DNA of 64,000 bases from Sphagnum compactum (Eukaryota; Bryophyta; Sphagnopsida; Sphagnales). Of the stretch, positions 10,129 through 21,782 are shown piece by piece. The position numbers and the translations under genes are program-made. A model generated the notes under the pieces. It had not been told where the DNA came from. It saw only the letters and a list, made by a program, of their open reading frames with translations, and searched no databases. Position 1 is the first letter of the stretch. Every line of letters begins with the position of its first letter. The stretch is from contig OZ234498.1 of the NCBI GenBank assembly GCA_965153455.1, positions 15,066,001 to 15,130,000 on the forward strand. The letters run 5' to 3'.

Positions 10129-12195
10129 GTAGGCTTTTTCCTTGTGATGGGATAATTAGTTCATACTTGGGTCCAGTAGCACAGGCCAGAATTGTCTTCA
10201 TAAAATCCAGGTGATGTCTCATGCGATCATCCTTTAAGGGAAGAATTGAGGTTTCTTCAGTCCAATGCACGGAGACCACTATATAATTTATTCATCAGCC
10301 TCATCGGCGAACAATGTTGTAAAACTTTGGCCAAAAAAATTGCACAATGGATGAAAATATGAGTAAATTGCTCTCAGAAACAAATAAAGAATCTATCCCC
10401 ATGCTAATGGAAATCTATGTGGGCTAATGGAGTATTCTTGAAAGCGAAGTGGTATGGTAAAAAGTATGACCATTTTGGATTTCCATGCGGGCTCACAAGC
10501 ACCTTACAGCAATTCACAATATTGGCCAGGGGCTTGACCATTACATAGTATGTAAAACACTTCTTCACATTTGAGTATCGCAAAGTGTCTTACATACATA
10601 GTATCTAAAACACTTCTTCAAATTTGAGTATCAAGTCAATTCCTTGCCTGATCCTATGCCAATGCCGTCATCAGTTGAGGCTCATGCTAATTGTAGATTG
10701 AGAAGTTTAGGTAGCTGCAACTAATTTCAGTAACAAGGAGCGCCAAATATATATAGTGGAGAAGCTGGAGAGCAAGGACGAACCCGGAGCCCTACCCCAA
10801 TTACAACGTGCATCAATGCTGCATTTATGAACCCAATCATAACCCCATCATCAATTAAGTAGCCACACAAAGACATTCCCATGGTTAATGCTTTTGCACT
10901 CACTGCAAATTTTTTCTGGGGTCAAATTTCGACCCACCCCACAAATATGATTTCAACATATACAAAGGATTTTTCATGACAAAAGTGGCCCAAATTCATC
11001 CCACTTGGAGAAACAAAAACTTCAAATCGCCAGATTTTAATGATAGGTTCTAGTAGTTAGCCAAGAATATTGAAAGATTGTTTTGTTTTGTATTGTCGAA
11101 TCTGGTTTATGGCTGAATTTGGCTGATTTTTTAATGACTGATTACCAATTTACCACTAGCTGATGCTCAATGTCACCTACTATAGCCCACCGAGCTATAG
11201 TAGCCGTGTTACTAAGAAACCATGTGAATACAGCCAATTCCTGGAGGCTTGGGCAATCACAGTGGTTAGAAAGTGGCTACTTCTGAAAGGAAGCAGTAGC
11301 TCATTGGGGTGCATTTTAGGGTGAAAGGCTATTCAGGCACTCCTAGTTGGCATACTATGAGTTCCCCTTTTACTATAGTCATTTGGAGGTTCATCTTGTT
11401 TACCATGAAAAGATCTGCTGACATTGAACCTAGCCAGGTGGTAGCTGAGGTGGTGGCCAAATTTCCAGTCTTGGAGCTCTATGAAGCACCGTCATATATT
11501 GGCTGCAATTTGGGCCTGGGCTGGTGTGAAACAAGCAGACAGGCACAGCGTTGCCCAGGTTTGTTTGCCCTTTATTATAACTCACTTAGATTTTTGATGC
11601 AACCATACTCAGTTGTGAATAACAATGTGACAATGAAGTAGATCTGTTTATGAGCTTGGATCACTAGAAGCTTGTTCCACATGGTGTGAAGTCCACGGTA
11701 AATTCTGCTTTCAAAGTGGTATTATGACTTGAGGAAGGATGCTTTGTATAGAAACAGACTCTTGGGCTAAGAATGAGAAAACATTGCAGTTGCTGGCAGT
11801 GATGGGTGGTGCAGCACCATGGTCATCTGCTCGCAAAGCTCTCTGGACTCTTGTTTGTATACAACTTTTACAGGTACTGTCCTCTCAGATGAGATTTCAG
11901 GGGATGGTGTTTTCTGGGGATCTGTACAGACATGGGATTGAGAGCTTTAACTGTGATGGACTTAGGATGCGTACCTGCTGGTATTTGTTTTTGGTCACAC
12001 TACTTGCAAGTAGCAGGTCAGTGGTAGATCGATTGCAGACTGTCGAGTGATGGCTGAGTGGCAATGCTGATGATGCCCTTGCACACCTTTGAGGAGCCCT
12101 TCCCCCTTGTATGCAGATTTGTTGTGCAAGAAAAGCTCACAAAAGCTCCATCATCATCATCAGTTGCAGAACTTCTTTTTTTGTTCTGTGACAAC
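10129..12195. other. GC-richer stretch with exon-like fragments, not assigned
   Basis: Several open stretches look protein-like. One on minus near 10140-10270 reads RMRHHLDFMKTILACATGP. Two on plus at 11309-11641 and 11739-12050 include MGGAAPWSSARKALWTL. None matches a family I can name. Base composition resembles the GCN2-like fragments either side and differs from the AT-rich surroundings, so these may be further pieces of captured or decayed host sequence. Confidence 0.35.
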
Positions 12196-12283
12196 CTGTC
12201 TTTCAGCAGGATTTTTTTCATGGCATAACGGCAACCATCCAGCTCGTTTTTGCAGAGTACCACACAACCAAACCCACCTTCCC
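12196..12283 (-). pseudogene. orphan GCN2-like kinase exon (glycine loop and catalytic-lysine region)
   Basis: An 88-nt block on minus is bounded by a canonical acceptor (GTCTTCAG at 12284 side) and a donor (GACAG|GTTGT at 12195). It encodes EGGFGCVVLCKNELDG then CRYAMKKILLKDR. The GxGxFGxVxLCKNxLDG wording and the following A-x-K-K (ATP-binding lysine) fit the start of the plant GCN2 kinase domain. No other kinase exon is visible within several kb on this strand. It lies in opposite orientation to the HisRS-like exons at 9249-10128, although in an intact gene the kinase exons are upstream on the same strand. The ORF around it (12018-12347) runs into intron-like sequence on both sides and is not a coding unit. 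Confidence 0.6.
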
Positions 12284-13320
12284 CTGAAGACAACTCACCA
12301 CATAAAAGTAACAGTAAAGATACAGTAAATCCCTGCATAGGTACCATTCACCTATAAAATAAAACCTTTGTCTATCAGATTAATGTCACCAAATGAGGGC
12401 CCTCATGGTAAAGAGGAATCCAGAGAGGGATTGGCCATAAACATACCAAGCAAGGACAATTCCTCAGAGTCAGTCCGGTAGCGGGAATTAGAATTTGTGA
12501 ACATTGTCAACTCTGCCACATTCTTGAAGAATCAATTGTGCAACATTTTCAAATGGGACTTTGTAGCTTGGTGGAGCCCAGGTCCCAGAGACATCAAAAA
12601 AGCAATTGGAGATATGAGTGAAGCAAGTTGGAGACATGGGAGAAGCAAATGGAGCCATCAAAGAAGCAACTGGAGATGTCAGAGAATTAATCAAAGTGCA
12701 ATACTCACCCTCACATACAAACTAAAGATCCTCTCTATCTAATACAATTCAGAACACCAACTAAAAGCTTGAGTTCAAAAGCAACACAAATGTGCAAATC
12801 CATATTTAATTTAGCTGAAGCTTGTTAAAAATTAACTCAAATAATTAAGCTAGAAAAATTCTACAGGTGCATATTAACCCCGATTTGCAAATTGGGTCTT
12901 CTGGGTAAACTACTTTTTTTTAAACTCCAAAAGAATGAGAGATGTGAATACAACAGATATAATATATTTCCACATGTGTAAATTGTCTCAAAATTGGAGA
13001 TATAAGTCTGAAGAACCAGCCCCCCCCCCCCCCCCCCCACATGACAATCTCTATATCAACGTTTTATTGCAAATGTACTTCATGCATAGCTATGAGAAAG
13101 CAACTGTAATAACTACTTTGAAATGAAACTTGCAGTTAATTACAGTGCTAATTAACAAGGCCTCTCAACAACAATATTGTCATAGGTATTAAGACAATTC
13201 TACCCATGATGTAATTGCACACCAATTTTCACTTCCAATAGATTGATCACATGTATACTGAATTAACAAGAAATTCATAGTGTGCAGCAGCATTCTTCTT
13301 CTTCTTCTTCTTCATCTGGA
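12284..13320. other. stretch downstream of the B3 gene, no gene seen
   Basis: It contains an 18-base C run at about 13021-13038 and a (CTT)n run at about 13289-13312 just beyond the B3 stop codon. A duplicated AGCAANTGGAG word occurs near 12600-12690. Part of it should be the 3' UTR of the B3 gene. I did not find a clear AATAAA that I would call. Confidence 0.4.
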
Positions 13321-15600
13321 TCACAGTTTGATGGGTCTAGTGATTTGAACTTCGAAGAGGTTCCTGTCAAGGGCATTCTGGTGGAACCTGCACAAATCAC
13401 CAACTTCCAACTTACCATCCTTCACAAACTGAGACCAGCCATCACAAATGCTTGATGTCCATGCTGTAGGTCTCCAGGTTACTGGCCAGTCTAACAGCTC
13501 ATGATGCTGTGCAACAGCATCAGCACCAACAATATCTGACTGTGAAGAAGAAGAAGAAGAAGCTGAGTGGTTATGTCCATCAACTCCCAGTTTTGCTCTT
13601 AAAATCAATGGAACAGCTTCTTTTGGCAGGTGCTTGCTAATGAACTCCGGAAGCACCTGAAAAAAACACACACATTGATTCCAATAAAACATTGAAGGAA
13701 AAAAAGCAAGGAAAAGAAAAAAAACAGAAAGAAATCAATAAAGTCGTAGAATAAATTTGAATTACTTGAAATCAATTTACAGTTTTAATATAATAGTGAC
13801 ATTATACAAACTGATTATAATAACTGATGATCAAAGCTGATCTCTTGGAGTTTGATCACTTAAATTGTAGAATGTATCCATCATATCTAATGTAATAGGG
13901 TCAGACAATTATATATGATGAAGCACTGCACAGTTGAATCATCCCTTTGAACATGCAAATTACGTGATAGAATTTGCATCCAACAAAAAAATTGTGATGA
14001 AGATGAGGAAGGGAAGTATTATATTCTACTCACAAGCTGCACCTGCTGCTGCTGATTATGATTTTCCGCATCACTCCAATCCATAGCAAACTTGGTTAGG
14101 GGAACCCAAAAATTTGGAACTTTGCCTACCACTACTGTGGTAGCAGCAACTACCGCTGGAGAATTCCTGGACCGGCCGGGGATCTGCACTAGTGCAGCGC
14201 GGTTTGTAACTTCCTCCTGCTGACCTGGGTGAGGAGGAATAGCTGCTGCTGCAGGCAGCAGTAGATCATCATCATGTACACAAAATTCAATCCGATACAG
14301 AATTAGTCACATAATTATCAAAGCTCAATTCTTAACAAATTATACCAATTGTTATGTAGTTAGTAAGATACAAAGCTGAAATCAATATTCATGATTTCTT
14401 ATATAGATTTTACAGAGCTCTTGATGGACTGCATGCATGCATGTAATGGACACTATGTGATGACATATGATTCCCCATCTGCCAAATTGTCCAATTGAAA
14501 ATCCTGGAAATTCACATATTCGAGACAAGTACAAAACTCATGACCACATACATCCCAGCCTGAATCATTACTACATGAAAAGATAGGGGAATGCAAAGTC
14601 CAAGAGCAGCTGTTGGAATCGGATGACTCATGAAAAGCTGCAAGAGCTCTAGGAGAAGGAAGTGAACGTAGTACTTACATAAGGACACATCGCGACCCGG
14701 CGAAGATGGTAATGGTCGGCCTTGAGGAAAGGGAATCGACATTACTGACGGCTGCGCCTGAGCTGCTGTAGGACCCAAGATCTCAGGGAGAGGAGGAGGA
14801 TACATCGAACTCATCAACAGCAATGGACGAGGAGGAGGAAGAGGAGGAGGAGGAGGACCCATAGTGCCCATGATCACACTAGCAGGATGACGGATGATCG
14901 TTGCGTTGCTGATGGTGGTGGTCGCTGGACTACAGTTATGATGAGGTGGACCCTTGTAAGATTCAGTAGTAGTGTAAGGCCCGGGCACGGGCGGCAACAC
15001 GATGGGCATCTGTGATGATGATGCAGATCGGGTCATTATCAATTGCTGCCTGTATGATCGCAGAGCCGCTGCTCTTGCGCCATCCTTCAAAACCTCCAGC
15101 TGGGCCGTGGCGTGATTCAGGCCGGGATGTCCTTGCACAACAGTTCTAGAGGAAACCGGCAGCATGGCGGTGCTTGTTGATCCAATGATCGGAGGAGGCG
15201 CAGCTGCTGCTGGTCTGGAAAAAGCTGATGCAACCTGCTGCAACACGCTACTGCGAGACTCCACGCGGTATCCAAATTCATTGGGACTTCGCCGCGGGAC
15301 TTCAACGGGGATGTGGCAGCTTATAGGGTATGCAGCTGCTGCAGCACCTCTCTGGAGTTGCAGTTCCTTAGCTCTAGAATACAGCAAGGTCCTCCCTTGC
15401 ACGTCAACATTATGCAGGTGGCCGTTCCCAAGGCGCAACTCTAAATTTGGTTCTTCGTGATCAGTTTGCAGCTGCTGCAACTGCTTGCTATAAACAGCCT
15501 TCCCCGATCTTTGGGACGGATTGCCATGAGCTTGATCAGCCTCCCTGAGAGCTGTGGCAACAGTTTGCTGATTAAACAGGTTCTCTGCAGACGAAGACAT
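13321..15600 (-). CDS. B3-domain transcription factor with an LxLxL (EAR-type) motif, three exons
   Basis: Coding exons are 15600-14679 (922 nt), 14248-14034 (215 nt) and 13656-13321 (336 nt, TGA at 13321-13323). Together they give 1473 nt, 490 codons plus stop. Introns of 430 and 377 nt are GT-AG (TTAT|GTAAGT, CTT|GTGAGT), and phases agree. The B3 fold lies at the C terminus, about residues 350-487: FWVPLTKFAMDW, then VLPEFISKHLPKE, then WPVTW, ICDGWSQFVKDGKLEVGDLCRFH and LFEVQI. A Ser/Gln-rich insert of ~30 residues splits the middle of the domain. B3 domains bind short DNA sites in plants. The N-terminal 300 residues are low-complexity: Gln-rich, Ala runs and a Pro-rich block (PPPPPLPPPRP). 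LELRLG at about 53-58 fits an EAR repression motif. The ATG at 15600 has AAG before it (A at -3); the frame stays open upstream to a TGA but has no ATG. Subfamily (REM, VAL, LEC2/ABI3-like) is not resolvable. Confidence 0.8.
14243..14253 (-). promoter_or_regulatory. tandem NAGNAG acceptor of B3 intron 1
   Basis: The acceptor of intron 1 reads TGCAG followed at once by CAGCAG. Two or three alternative AGs 3 nt apart would keep the frame and add or drop one or two residues (Ser-Ala-Ala versus Ser-Ala). I used the first AG (exon from 14248). Confidence 0.45.
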
Positions 15601-15803
15601 CTTGTATCTTTTCACTGCATGCTTAACAGGAATTATGGCAACGTCCTGCTGCAGATCATGTCGAAATCCTCCACACACGACGATGCCTGAACCACCAGCT
15701 CAGTGAACGTGGGCGCGCGAACAGTTTGTTGAAAGATTAACTTCGACTGATCTGCAGCATGCACCTCGAATGATCTGTTCTTTGACGGACTTTGCTGAAC
15801 CGG

Positions 15804-16013
15804 CTAGAGTTCCACTGCAGCAGAAACAGGCGCCTTCAGTCTAGAATCCGTAGCAGCCACTTGAGATGCCATAGTGCTGCAAGTCCCGGGAGGTGTTGCC
15901 GGTAGTTGCCGAATTAAATCGGCCGCATTCATGTATAAAACCGAAGAAGCAGGCATAGCAGCCTGCTCGTCCATAAACCTACGAATGCGCTGAAAGTCCC
16001 ACTCATCCGCCAT
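15804..16013 (-). CDS. upstream ORF or alternative first exon of the B3 gene
   Basis: A 69-codon ORF begins MADEWDFQRIRRFMDEQ and ends 204 nt before the B3 start on the same strand. Its composition (Ala, Met, Gln, Pro) resembles the B3 protein's N terminus. It could be a first exon spliced into the B3 frame: an acceptor-like GGTTCAG lies at about 15686, but no matching good donor was found. Otherwise it is a long uORF in the leader. The open frame extends further upstream to 16133, with a hydrophobic stretch (MKLMLLLLVGC) that looks fortuitous. Confidence 0.4.
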   Translation of the reverse strand: MADEWDFQRIRRFMDEQAAMPASSVLYMNAADLIRQLPATPPGTCSTMASQVAATDSRLKAPVSAAVEL

Positions 16014-16599
16014 TGTTGTTGTTCTACTGTAGCTGTACTCCTTCACCAAAAAGCTGCATGGGACAGAGAGGCCCAGGTGATCATCATCAATATTGCACAC
16101 ACATCCCACGAGAAGAAGCAGCATCAGCTTCATGAGTAGAACTACAACAAGGCAGTTATAGAAGACGGCAGATCCGAAAGGACAACACTATACATGAGCA
16201 GCAGCGCTAACAACCAATTACAAGCCATGAATAGAAGGCGGTAGATTGGACGACAACAGCTGCTGCTGCGCATGAGGAGCAGCAGCAGCGAAGAGCCATG
16301 CGTGCATCAAAGTAGGGGTCATATCGGCAACTGCAAAAGCAGAGCTCTCGCATCAAACCTTAAGAAGCCAATGAATTCTTTCTTTCTTTCTTCATTTGCA
16401 AAATGCCCTGCAAAGCAAAAGCTTCGATCTACCCTACTTACCAGCTTTCTTTCTCCCCGTTCACCAAATGCGCGCCTTCCACTGGTCTGAAAATGTCTAT
16501 TGGGTTTCAGCTCCGCAACTCCCTCTTTCCTTTCCTTTCCCTTCCATTCCGTTTCCTTCCACACCTGCTGCAGGTAGGACGGACGACGATGAGGCTGCG

Positions 16600-16802
16600 T
16601 CTATGACGTAGAAAAACAAAACACCCACGAGAGAGAGAGAGAGATTGCAGCAGTCTATGACGTAGAAAAACAAAACACCCACGAGAGAGAGAGAGATTGC
16701 AGCAGTCTATGACGTAGAAAAACAAAACACCCACGAGAGAGAGAGATTGCAGTCTATGACGTAGAAAAACAAAACACCCACGAGAGAGAGAGATTGCAGC
16801 AG
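16600..16802. repeat. four tandem ~50-bp units carrying TGACGT and a (GA)n tract
   Basis: Units start at 16600, 16654, 16706 and 16753 (lengths 54, 52, 47 and ~49). Each reads TCTATGACGTAG, then AAAAACAAAACACCCAC, then (GA)n, then TTGCAG(CAG). The GA tract shortens stepwise (8, 7, 6, 6 repeats). TGACGT is a core site for bZIP/TGA factors and GA tracts bind BPC/GAGA-type proteins in plants. The array is 0.6-0.8 kb upstream of the uORF of the B3 gene, so it lies in its likely promoter. Function is inferred from position only. Confidence 0.8.
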
Positions 16803-16900
16803 GTCGTTTTCAGCGACAGCATCCGTCTCCTTCCCGCATGAGATAGAGAAAGAGATTGCAGCAGATTGTTTTCAGCGACAACAGCCGTCTCCTTCCCGCG
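16790..16900. repeat. two tandem ~60-bp units next to the TGACGT array
   Basis: ATTGCAGCAG, then TTTTCAGCGACA, then CCGTCTCCTTCCCGC occurs twice, near 16793-16837 and 16855-16899. An AGATAGAGAAAGAG spacer separates the copies. The first copy overlaps the end of the last 50-bp unit, so the two arrays probably grew together. Confidence 0.7.
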
Positions 16901-19040
16901 GCAGGCAGGTATATCTAGATACCGTGTAGTAGGTGCGAATGACGAAGTGGATTCCCATCACCAAGGTACGTCGGTAGATGATTCACTATGGATGAATGGA
17001 AACTGTCTCTGTTACTAAGTTGGCTCCTGCAGCACGACCGCTGTAAGCTCCTGCAGCAGTATGTGCTCATCATGACAATTGGATGAAAGCGAATTGTGAG
17101 TCAGATTTGTGGTGAAAGGGAAAGCAAGTGTAGGGGATTGATTGCTTGACCAAATTCCCCACTAGAGTATTCATCATGGACGGACCAGTGAAAACTGTTT
17201 CTATCACATGATGTCAAGAGTCCCCCATACATTATTCACTATTACTCCCTATGTATGAGTGGAAACTGTTTCTATCTCTTTGGCACTTGCAGGACTAGCA
17301 GGCCTATACACACATGCACGCAGTATGTTTGTTTGAGAACATCACAATTTGAAAGCGAAAGCAAGAGAAGAGCATAGCAGAGCGGTATGTTTGAGAGCAT
17401 GGCAATTTAGAAGCTGGAGCAAGAGGGCACTCCATGATGGAAGAAGTCCTGGATAAAAACTATTTGTCTTACATTATGAAAGTCTTGGATAAACTATTCA
17501 CAACGGATGAATGAAAGTCATTTCTATCAAATGACTCCTGCATTGCAGTAGGTATATTTCAGTAGTAGGTGCACATGACAATGGAGAGCAAAAGAAACAA
17601 TGGATTCCCTTATGAGAGTCCCGGATAGATTAGTCACTATTGATAAATGAAAATTATTTCTCTCAATTTGGCATTTCTAGACAAAGCACCAACCTTTAAA
17701 TTATAAATAAATAAATAAATCCCATAATACTATTAACAAGGAAAGCCAGGTTTGTGCACAAATGAATGAAAGTTCTTTCTTCAGTTTTTGGCACTCATGT
17801 AGACAGACTGAAAGCCAAGATAAAAAAACCGACTCATTATAATTAACCTTGAAACATAAACTACATTACTAAATTACAACAAAGAAAATTCTTCATATGA
17901 GTGAAAAATGTTTATCCCAATTTCTCAAAAAAAAATAACAGAATTAGACCACCATTTGAACATGTGACCTTCCAAGCAAGGAGATGCAACAAAGCAACCC
18001 ATCACACAAAAGCAAACAAAAAATAAAAAATCAAATTAATTTAACAAAGCACCAAATGGATTAAATATCATTTTGACAACCAGTGGTATTACGATCACAA
18101 GTTACACCAGTTAAGTATATCAGTTAAGTTGATCATGGCATATGTCTGCCTATACGTTAAATACACGCAACCCCTAGGCTTTAACTGCTGCTCAAATTAG
18201 TCTGCACTAATTAATATGACCAATCCAGCATTAAGTTAAGTTGAAGCCATTTTAGTCACTTCAAACCTCCATCTGTATATATAGCTCCTGCTGCTGCTTT
18301 AAATTTGTTTGTGTTGTTTAAAACCCTAAGCTAACTTAGCAGTTGCTAAGAGATTCTTACAGACATTTAAAGTAGTTATTTCTTCCCATCTGCTTTTAGA
18401 AAAGTCTATTCTTCTTACAAATCTTCTGAGTTTGATATTGTGGAATTTCTATCAGCCACTAGACTTGCAAGTCGCATATTTTGCAGTTTACTCCTCTTCA
18501 ACAATTCTAACTCTTGAGGCATATTCTCTTCTAGTGGTGGCATTTGTATAATTGGTAAGGAGTAGATGAAATTTTTTGTGACTTTGTTGCAACAAATTGT
18601 CACGCACACCATAGCACGTCAATGTTGCATTGTGCGCACACACTTCCATACACCATTGCCATAGCACGTGCTTAACACTGCCACATAACACTACATCAAT
18701 GTCATAGCATGCTCGTAGCATTGCCACATAACATTGTTGTAGCATGCACACACCATTGTTGTACACCCATGCCATAGTGCGCTTGCACCTCCATGCACCC
18801 TACCTCATCATTGTGCATGCACCACCACCCACCTTGCTCCAACACCACGTGCACACAACAACACTGCTAGACTTCATTGCTCAAGATTTCATTTCACGAA
18901 TCATAGCTACTAGACTTTGTTGCACAATAGATCACATTTCACATTTGCTAGGTTTGATCGTAACTACATAATTAAACACTTTTGGGAAAAATTAGATATA
19001 TGATGCTACTCACTTGGCTTTCATGTATTTGCAACTAAAA
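16901..19040. other. long stretch without a recognisable gene
   Basis: Repeated CCNGGATAGA...TCACTATKGATGAATGAAA phrases occur near 16975, 17165, 17500 and 17640, so part of it is a degenerate dispersed or tandem repeat. 18600-18870 is rich in CATAGCACG/CCACATAACA words. ORFs here (for example 18488-18775 minus) follow those words and have no domain. Confidence 0.45.
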
Positions 19041-19122
19041 AATGGAAACAATTCCATTTTAAAAGTAGAAAAGAATGGAAACAATTCCATTTTAAAAGTA
19101 GAAAAGAATGGAAACAATTCCG
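19041..19122. repeat. 33-bp tandem repeat, 2.5 copies
   Basis: The unit AATGGAAACAATTCCATTTT plus AAAAGTAGAAAAG starts at 19041, 19074 and 19107 (partial). Each unit contains the short palindrome GGAA..TTCC. Confidence 0.85.
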
Positions 19123-21780
19123 ATTCCTTGTTTTAGACATAAGAGGTGACTTAGCCAAACCAACTTTACAACAACCTCAAGTGTTATTCTAGTTTTCAAA
19201 CAACTTAAAAAATAATTAGCCATTACATATTGCTACAACTTTTGAGTTCATTTAGACATAGGGAATGACTTAGCTAAACTAAGGGCATCAACCAAGCAAA
19301 CTACAATTTAGTCTATGTCACTTATGAAGAGTCAATTATATACATTTTGTTGCCAAATCACAACCCAATTAATTCAATCTCATTGGTTAATTAAAACCAA
19401 ATTACAACAAAAATAACTCAATTTGACACTTGGATTGTATTCTGCAACAATTATATTGGCAAGTAAGATGATTAAGGCAATTGACTTTACATATAGATAG
19501 CTTAGTGGATTATGGGTTTAATGACCAATTTGATGGCAAGTCGATGAATGAACATACAAAATGGTAAGTTGTCCACAAAAATAATTTGATGGTTTAGTTT
19601 AGGGAACTCAAGTTAAGACTTAAATTGTGGAGATGAAGTTTGCACTACAATGAGTACAACAACTCGAACATAATCAAACTTGTCCATTAGACATACTAAA
19701 ACATCATTTTAGCTTACTCAATCTGACTAAATAATTTTGATTGAATTCTAGTTCGCGTATTGACCAGTCTTGTACATGTTAGATTGACTTGGCAACAACC
19801 TCAAATGTTGCTTCTAGTTTTTAAAAATTCTTATTTGATGATTAAAATATGTGCAGATGCAAAATAGAGATATGTAGGTGTAGAATAACCCTCAAGACAT
19901 TCAACACAAATATATGTGAAAAGATAATTAAAAAATGTGGAAGGTAATGTTCAACAAGCCACAAAAATACATAAATATAAACATTAGGTTTGCTGGTGGT
20001 CCTTTGGCTAGGATTCAACAACAAATACCTTATGTCAAGCACCAACTTCAAGCTTTGTGAATGTCACAAACTATAGCAAAACTAACTATAGCATAAATAA
20101 AAGTAGGCATTAAAAAGTCAGGAAATTTGTTAGGGTAAAAAGTTTTGCACTTGGTGTGTACATCATCATTGGTTTTTGTCTCCGTAGAGGCATTGTCCTC
20201 CATTGCCTCCTAGTTGTTGTCAAGCGTCTTCGAACAACTATTTAGCATTGACGAATTCCAAACACTTGCCAACCTTGTGTTTCATCGTGGTGGGACACCA
20301 AGTTCAAGTAGGAAGATGCGTTATTGTCAAGTCTTTTTGGCAGTGCAAGTAGGAAGTTTATGCAAAAACAAACAAAAAAGTGCAATATATCCCCAAAAAA
20401 ATGATGTCTAAAAGCAATCAAATTGCCTAGATGCGAGCAATGCAAAACACAACAGTTGGTTGAAAAGCTAGTTTGCAAATGGAAATGTTGAGGATTGAGC
20501 AAAGGTCAATAAATGGGAAGGTCTGGTATACATTTACAATGATTGATAGAAAAAGAGGGGGGAATTCAAACAGTGCATGCCAAAACCTAACCTCATTGGT
20601 TGATTGTTAATTAGAAGTCGTGAAGGAAATCAAACACTCACAACTCATTTGTTGCATTTTGTAGAGGCTTCAACAAGTACGCAAGTGAAGCAACACATGC
20701 GTCCCTAGCCAATTCATATTCATGCTTCTCACTTGCAGCTGGCACAATGTCATTGTCTTCATCCTCAACTTAGGTTGTCACCTCTAACAATGAAGTTAAC
20801 ATAGCCAAAGTACTTAATTTTGTTCTTGGGTAATGGAGAATTTGTTGTTATGAAAACTTGCTCGCCTTCTTATTTATACACTCAAATTTTGTCTTGTGAT
20901 CACATGGTGTTTAAATTTCCATTTAGGTGAACAATAGTTAGGTGTCATTAAACATGTGGAGATGGTGAACAAGTTCAGCTTGGAAAATATAAGTAAGAAT
21001 CGTGAACTTGAAGGAGATCATCTTAGACTCTTTCAATTCAAGCTTTTATCTCTCAACCCCCATGTTCAAAAAACTCCGTAAATTTCAATTCATCCAAAAA
21101 CTGTTCATGTTGCGAGTTGCTTTCTGAATTAGCAAATCCAAATTAATGATGAATACTTATGATCTAAACATGGACCATTTGCACAATCACTCTTGTTTCA
21201 AGAAACAGAAGCTGTTTCCTCATTGAGAAAACTATTATATCGCCTACTCCTTTCAATCAGAGACTTCAATTTGCTGGAAAAAAAAGCTTTGACCCTTGTT
21301 AGCCAATAATTAATTGTAAAGGCACATGTTCAAACAGGATCCTTAGAAAATTAATTTTGGTAAATTCCCCATAAATTAAAGAGAAAAAAATTAGGGTTTC
21401 GTATTTGAGGATGAGGGGCCACACGATGACACCAGCAAAACTTGCTAAGAGAAACTTGTGAGTGCAGAGCTGATGTAAACCTACAAACACACCAAAACCT
21501 ACAGTCAGTTTCAAGAGCCTCCAAAACCCTACAGTTAGTCTTGAGGGCAGCCTTTTCTAGTTGCTCACTACATATACCCAAAGCCGAAATTAAAAACTTA
21601 AAAGTGCAAAAAATCAAGTGTGTTTTGTCAGATTTTCAATAGCCAGAATTCGACCAAATTTTAGTTTTAAAAAATCTCCATATTTGTATACCTGGTTCAA
21701 GTAGGTAGCCAAAAATATTTTAGGAAGAGAGTAAGAAATTTCAAATTCATATTTAGCTCGTAGCCAAACTGGCTTAAAAA
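19123..21780. other. long AT-rich stretch without a recognisable gene
   Basis: Only short ORFs with no domain were found. Paired phrases such as TTAGACATA(A/G)G...TGACTTAGC (19134, 19251) suggest old duplications. Confidence 0.45.
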
Positions 21781-21782
21781 CA

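Noticed and set aside
12018-12347. A 109-codon protein with an N-terminal hydrophobic stretch
   Set aside because: Only the 88-nt centre is kinase-like and it has splice borders on both sides. The rest is intron-like.
13021-13038. C18 run as a regulatory structure
   Set aside because: A simple homopolymer with no supporting context; length may also be a sequencing artefact.
14512-14678. Continuation of the large B3 exon ORF beyond 14679 (hydrophobic tail LLLELLQLF...)
   Set aside because: A strong donor (GTAAGT) lies at 14678 and the spliced frame joins exactly to the B3 exons, so the tail is intron sequence.
15601-15678. Start of the B3 ORF at 15678
   Set aside because: The codon there is GTG, not ATG. 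The first ATG in frame is at 15600 with A at -3.
15164-15690. Plus-strand ORFs over the B3 exon 1 (15164-15460, 15457-15690)
   Set aside because: They are antisense shadows of the GC-rich coding exon.
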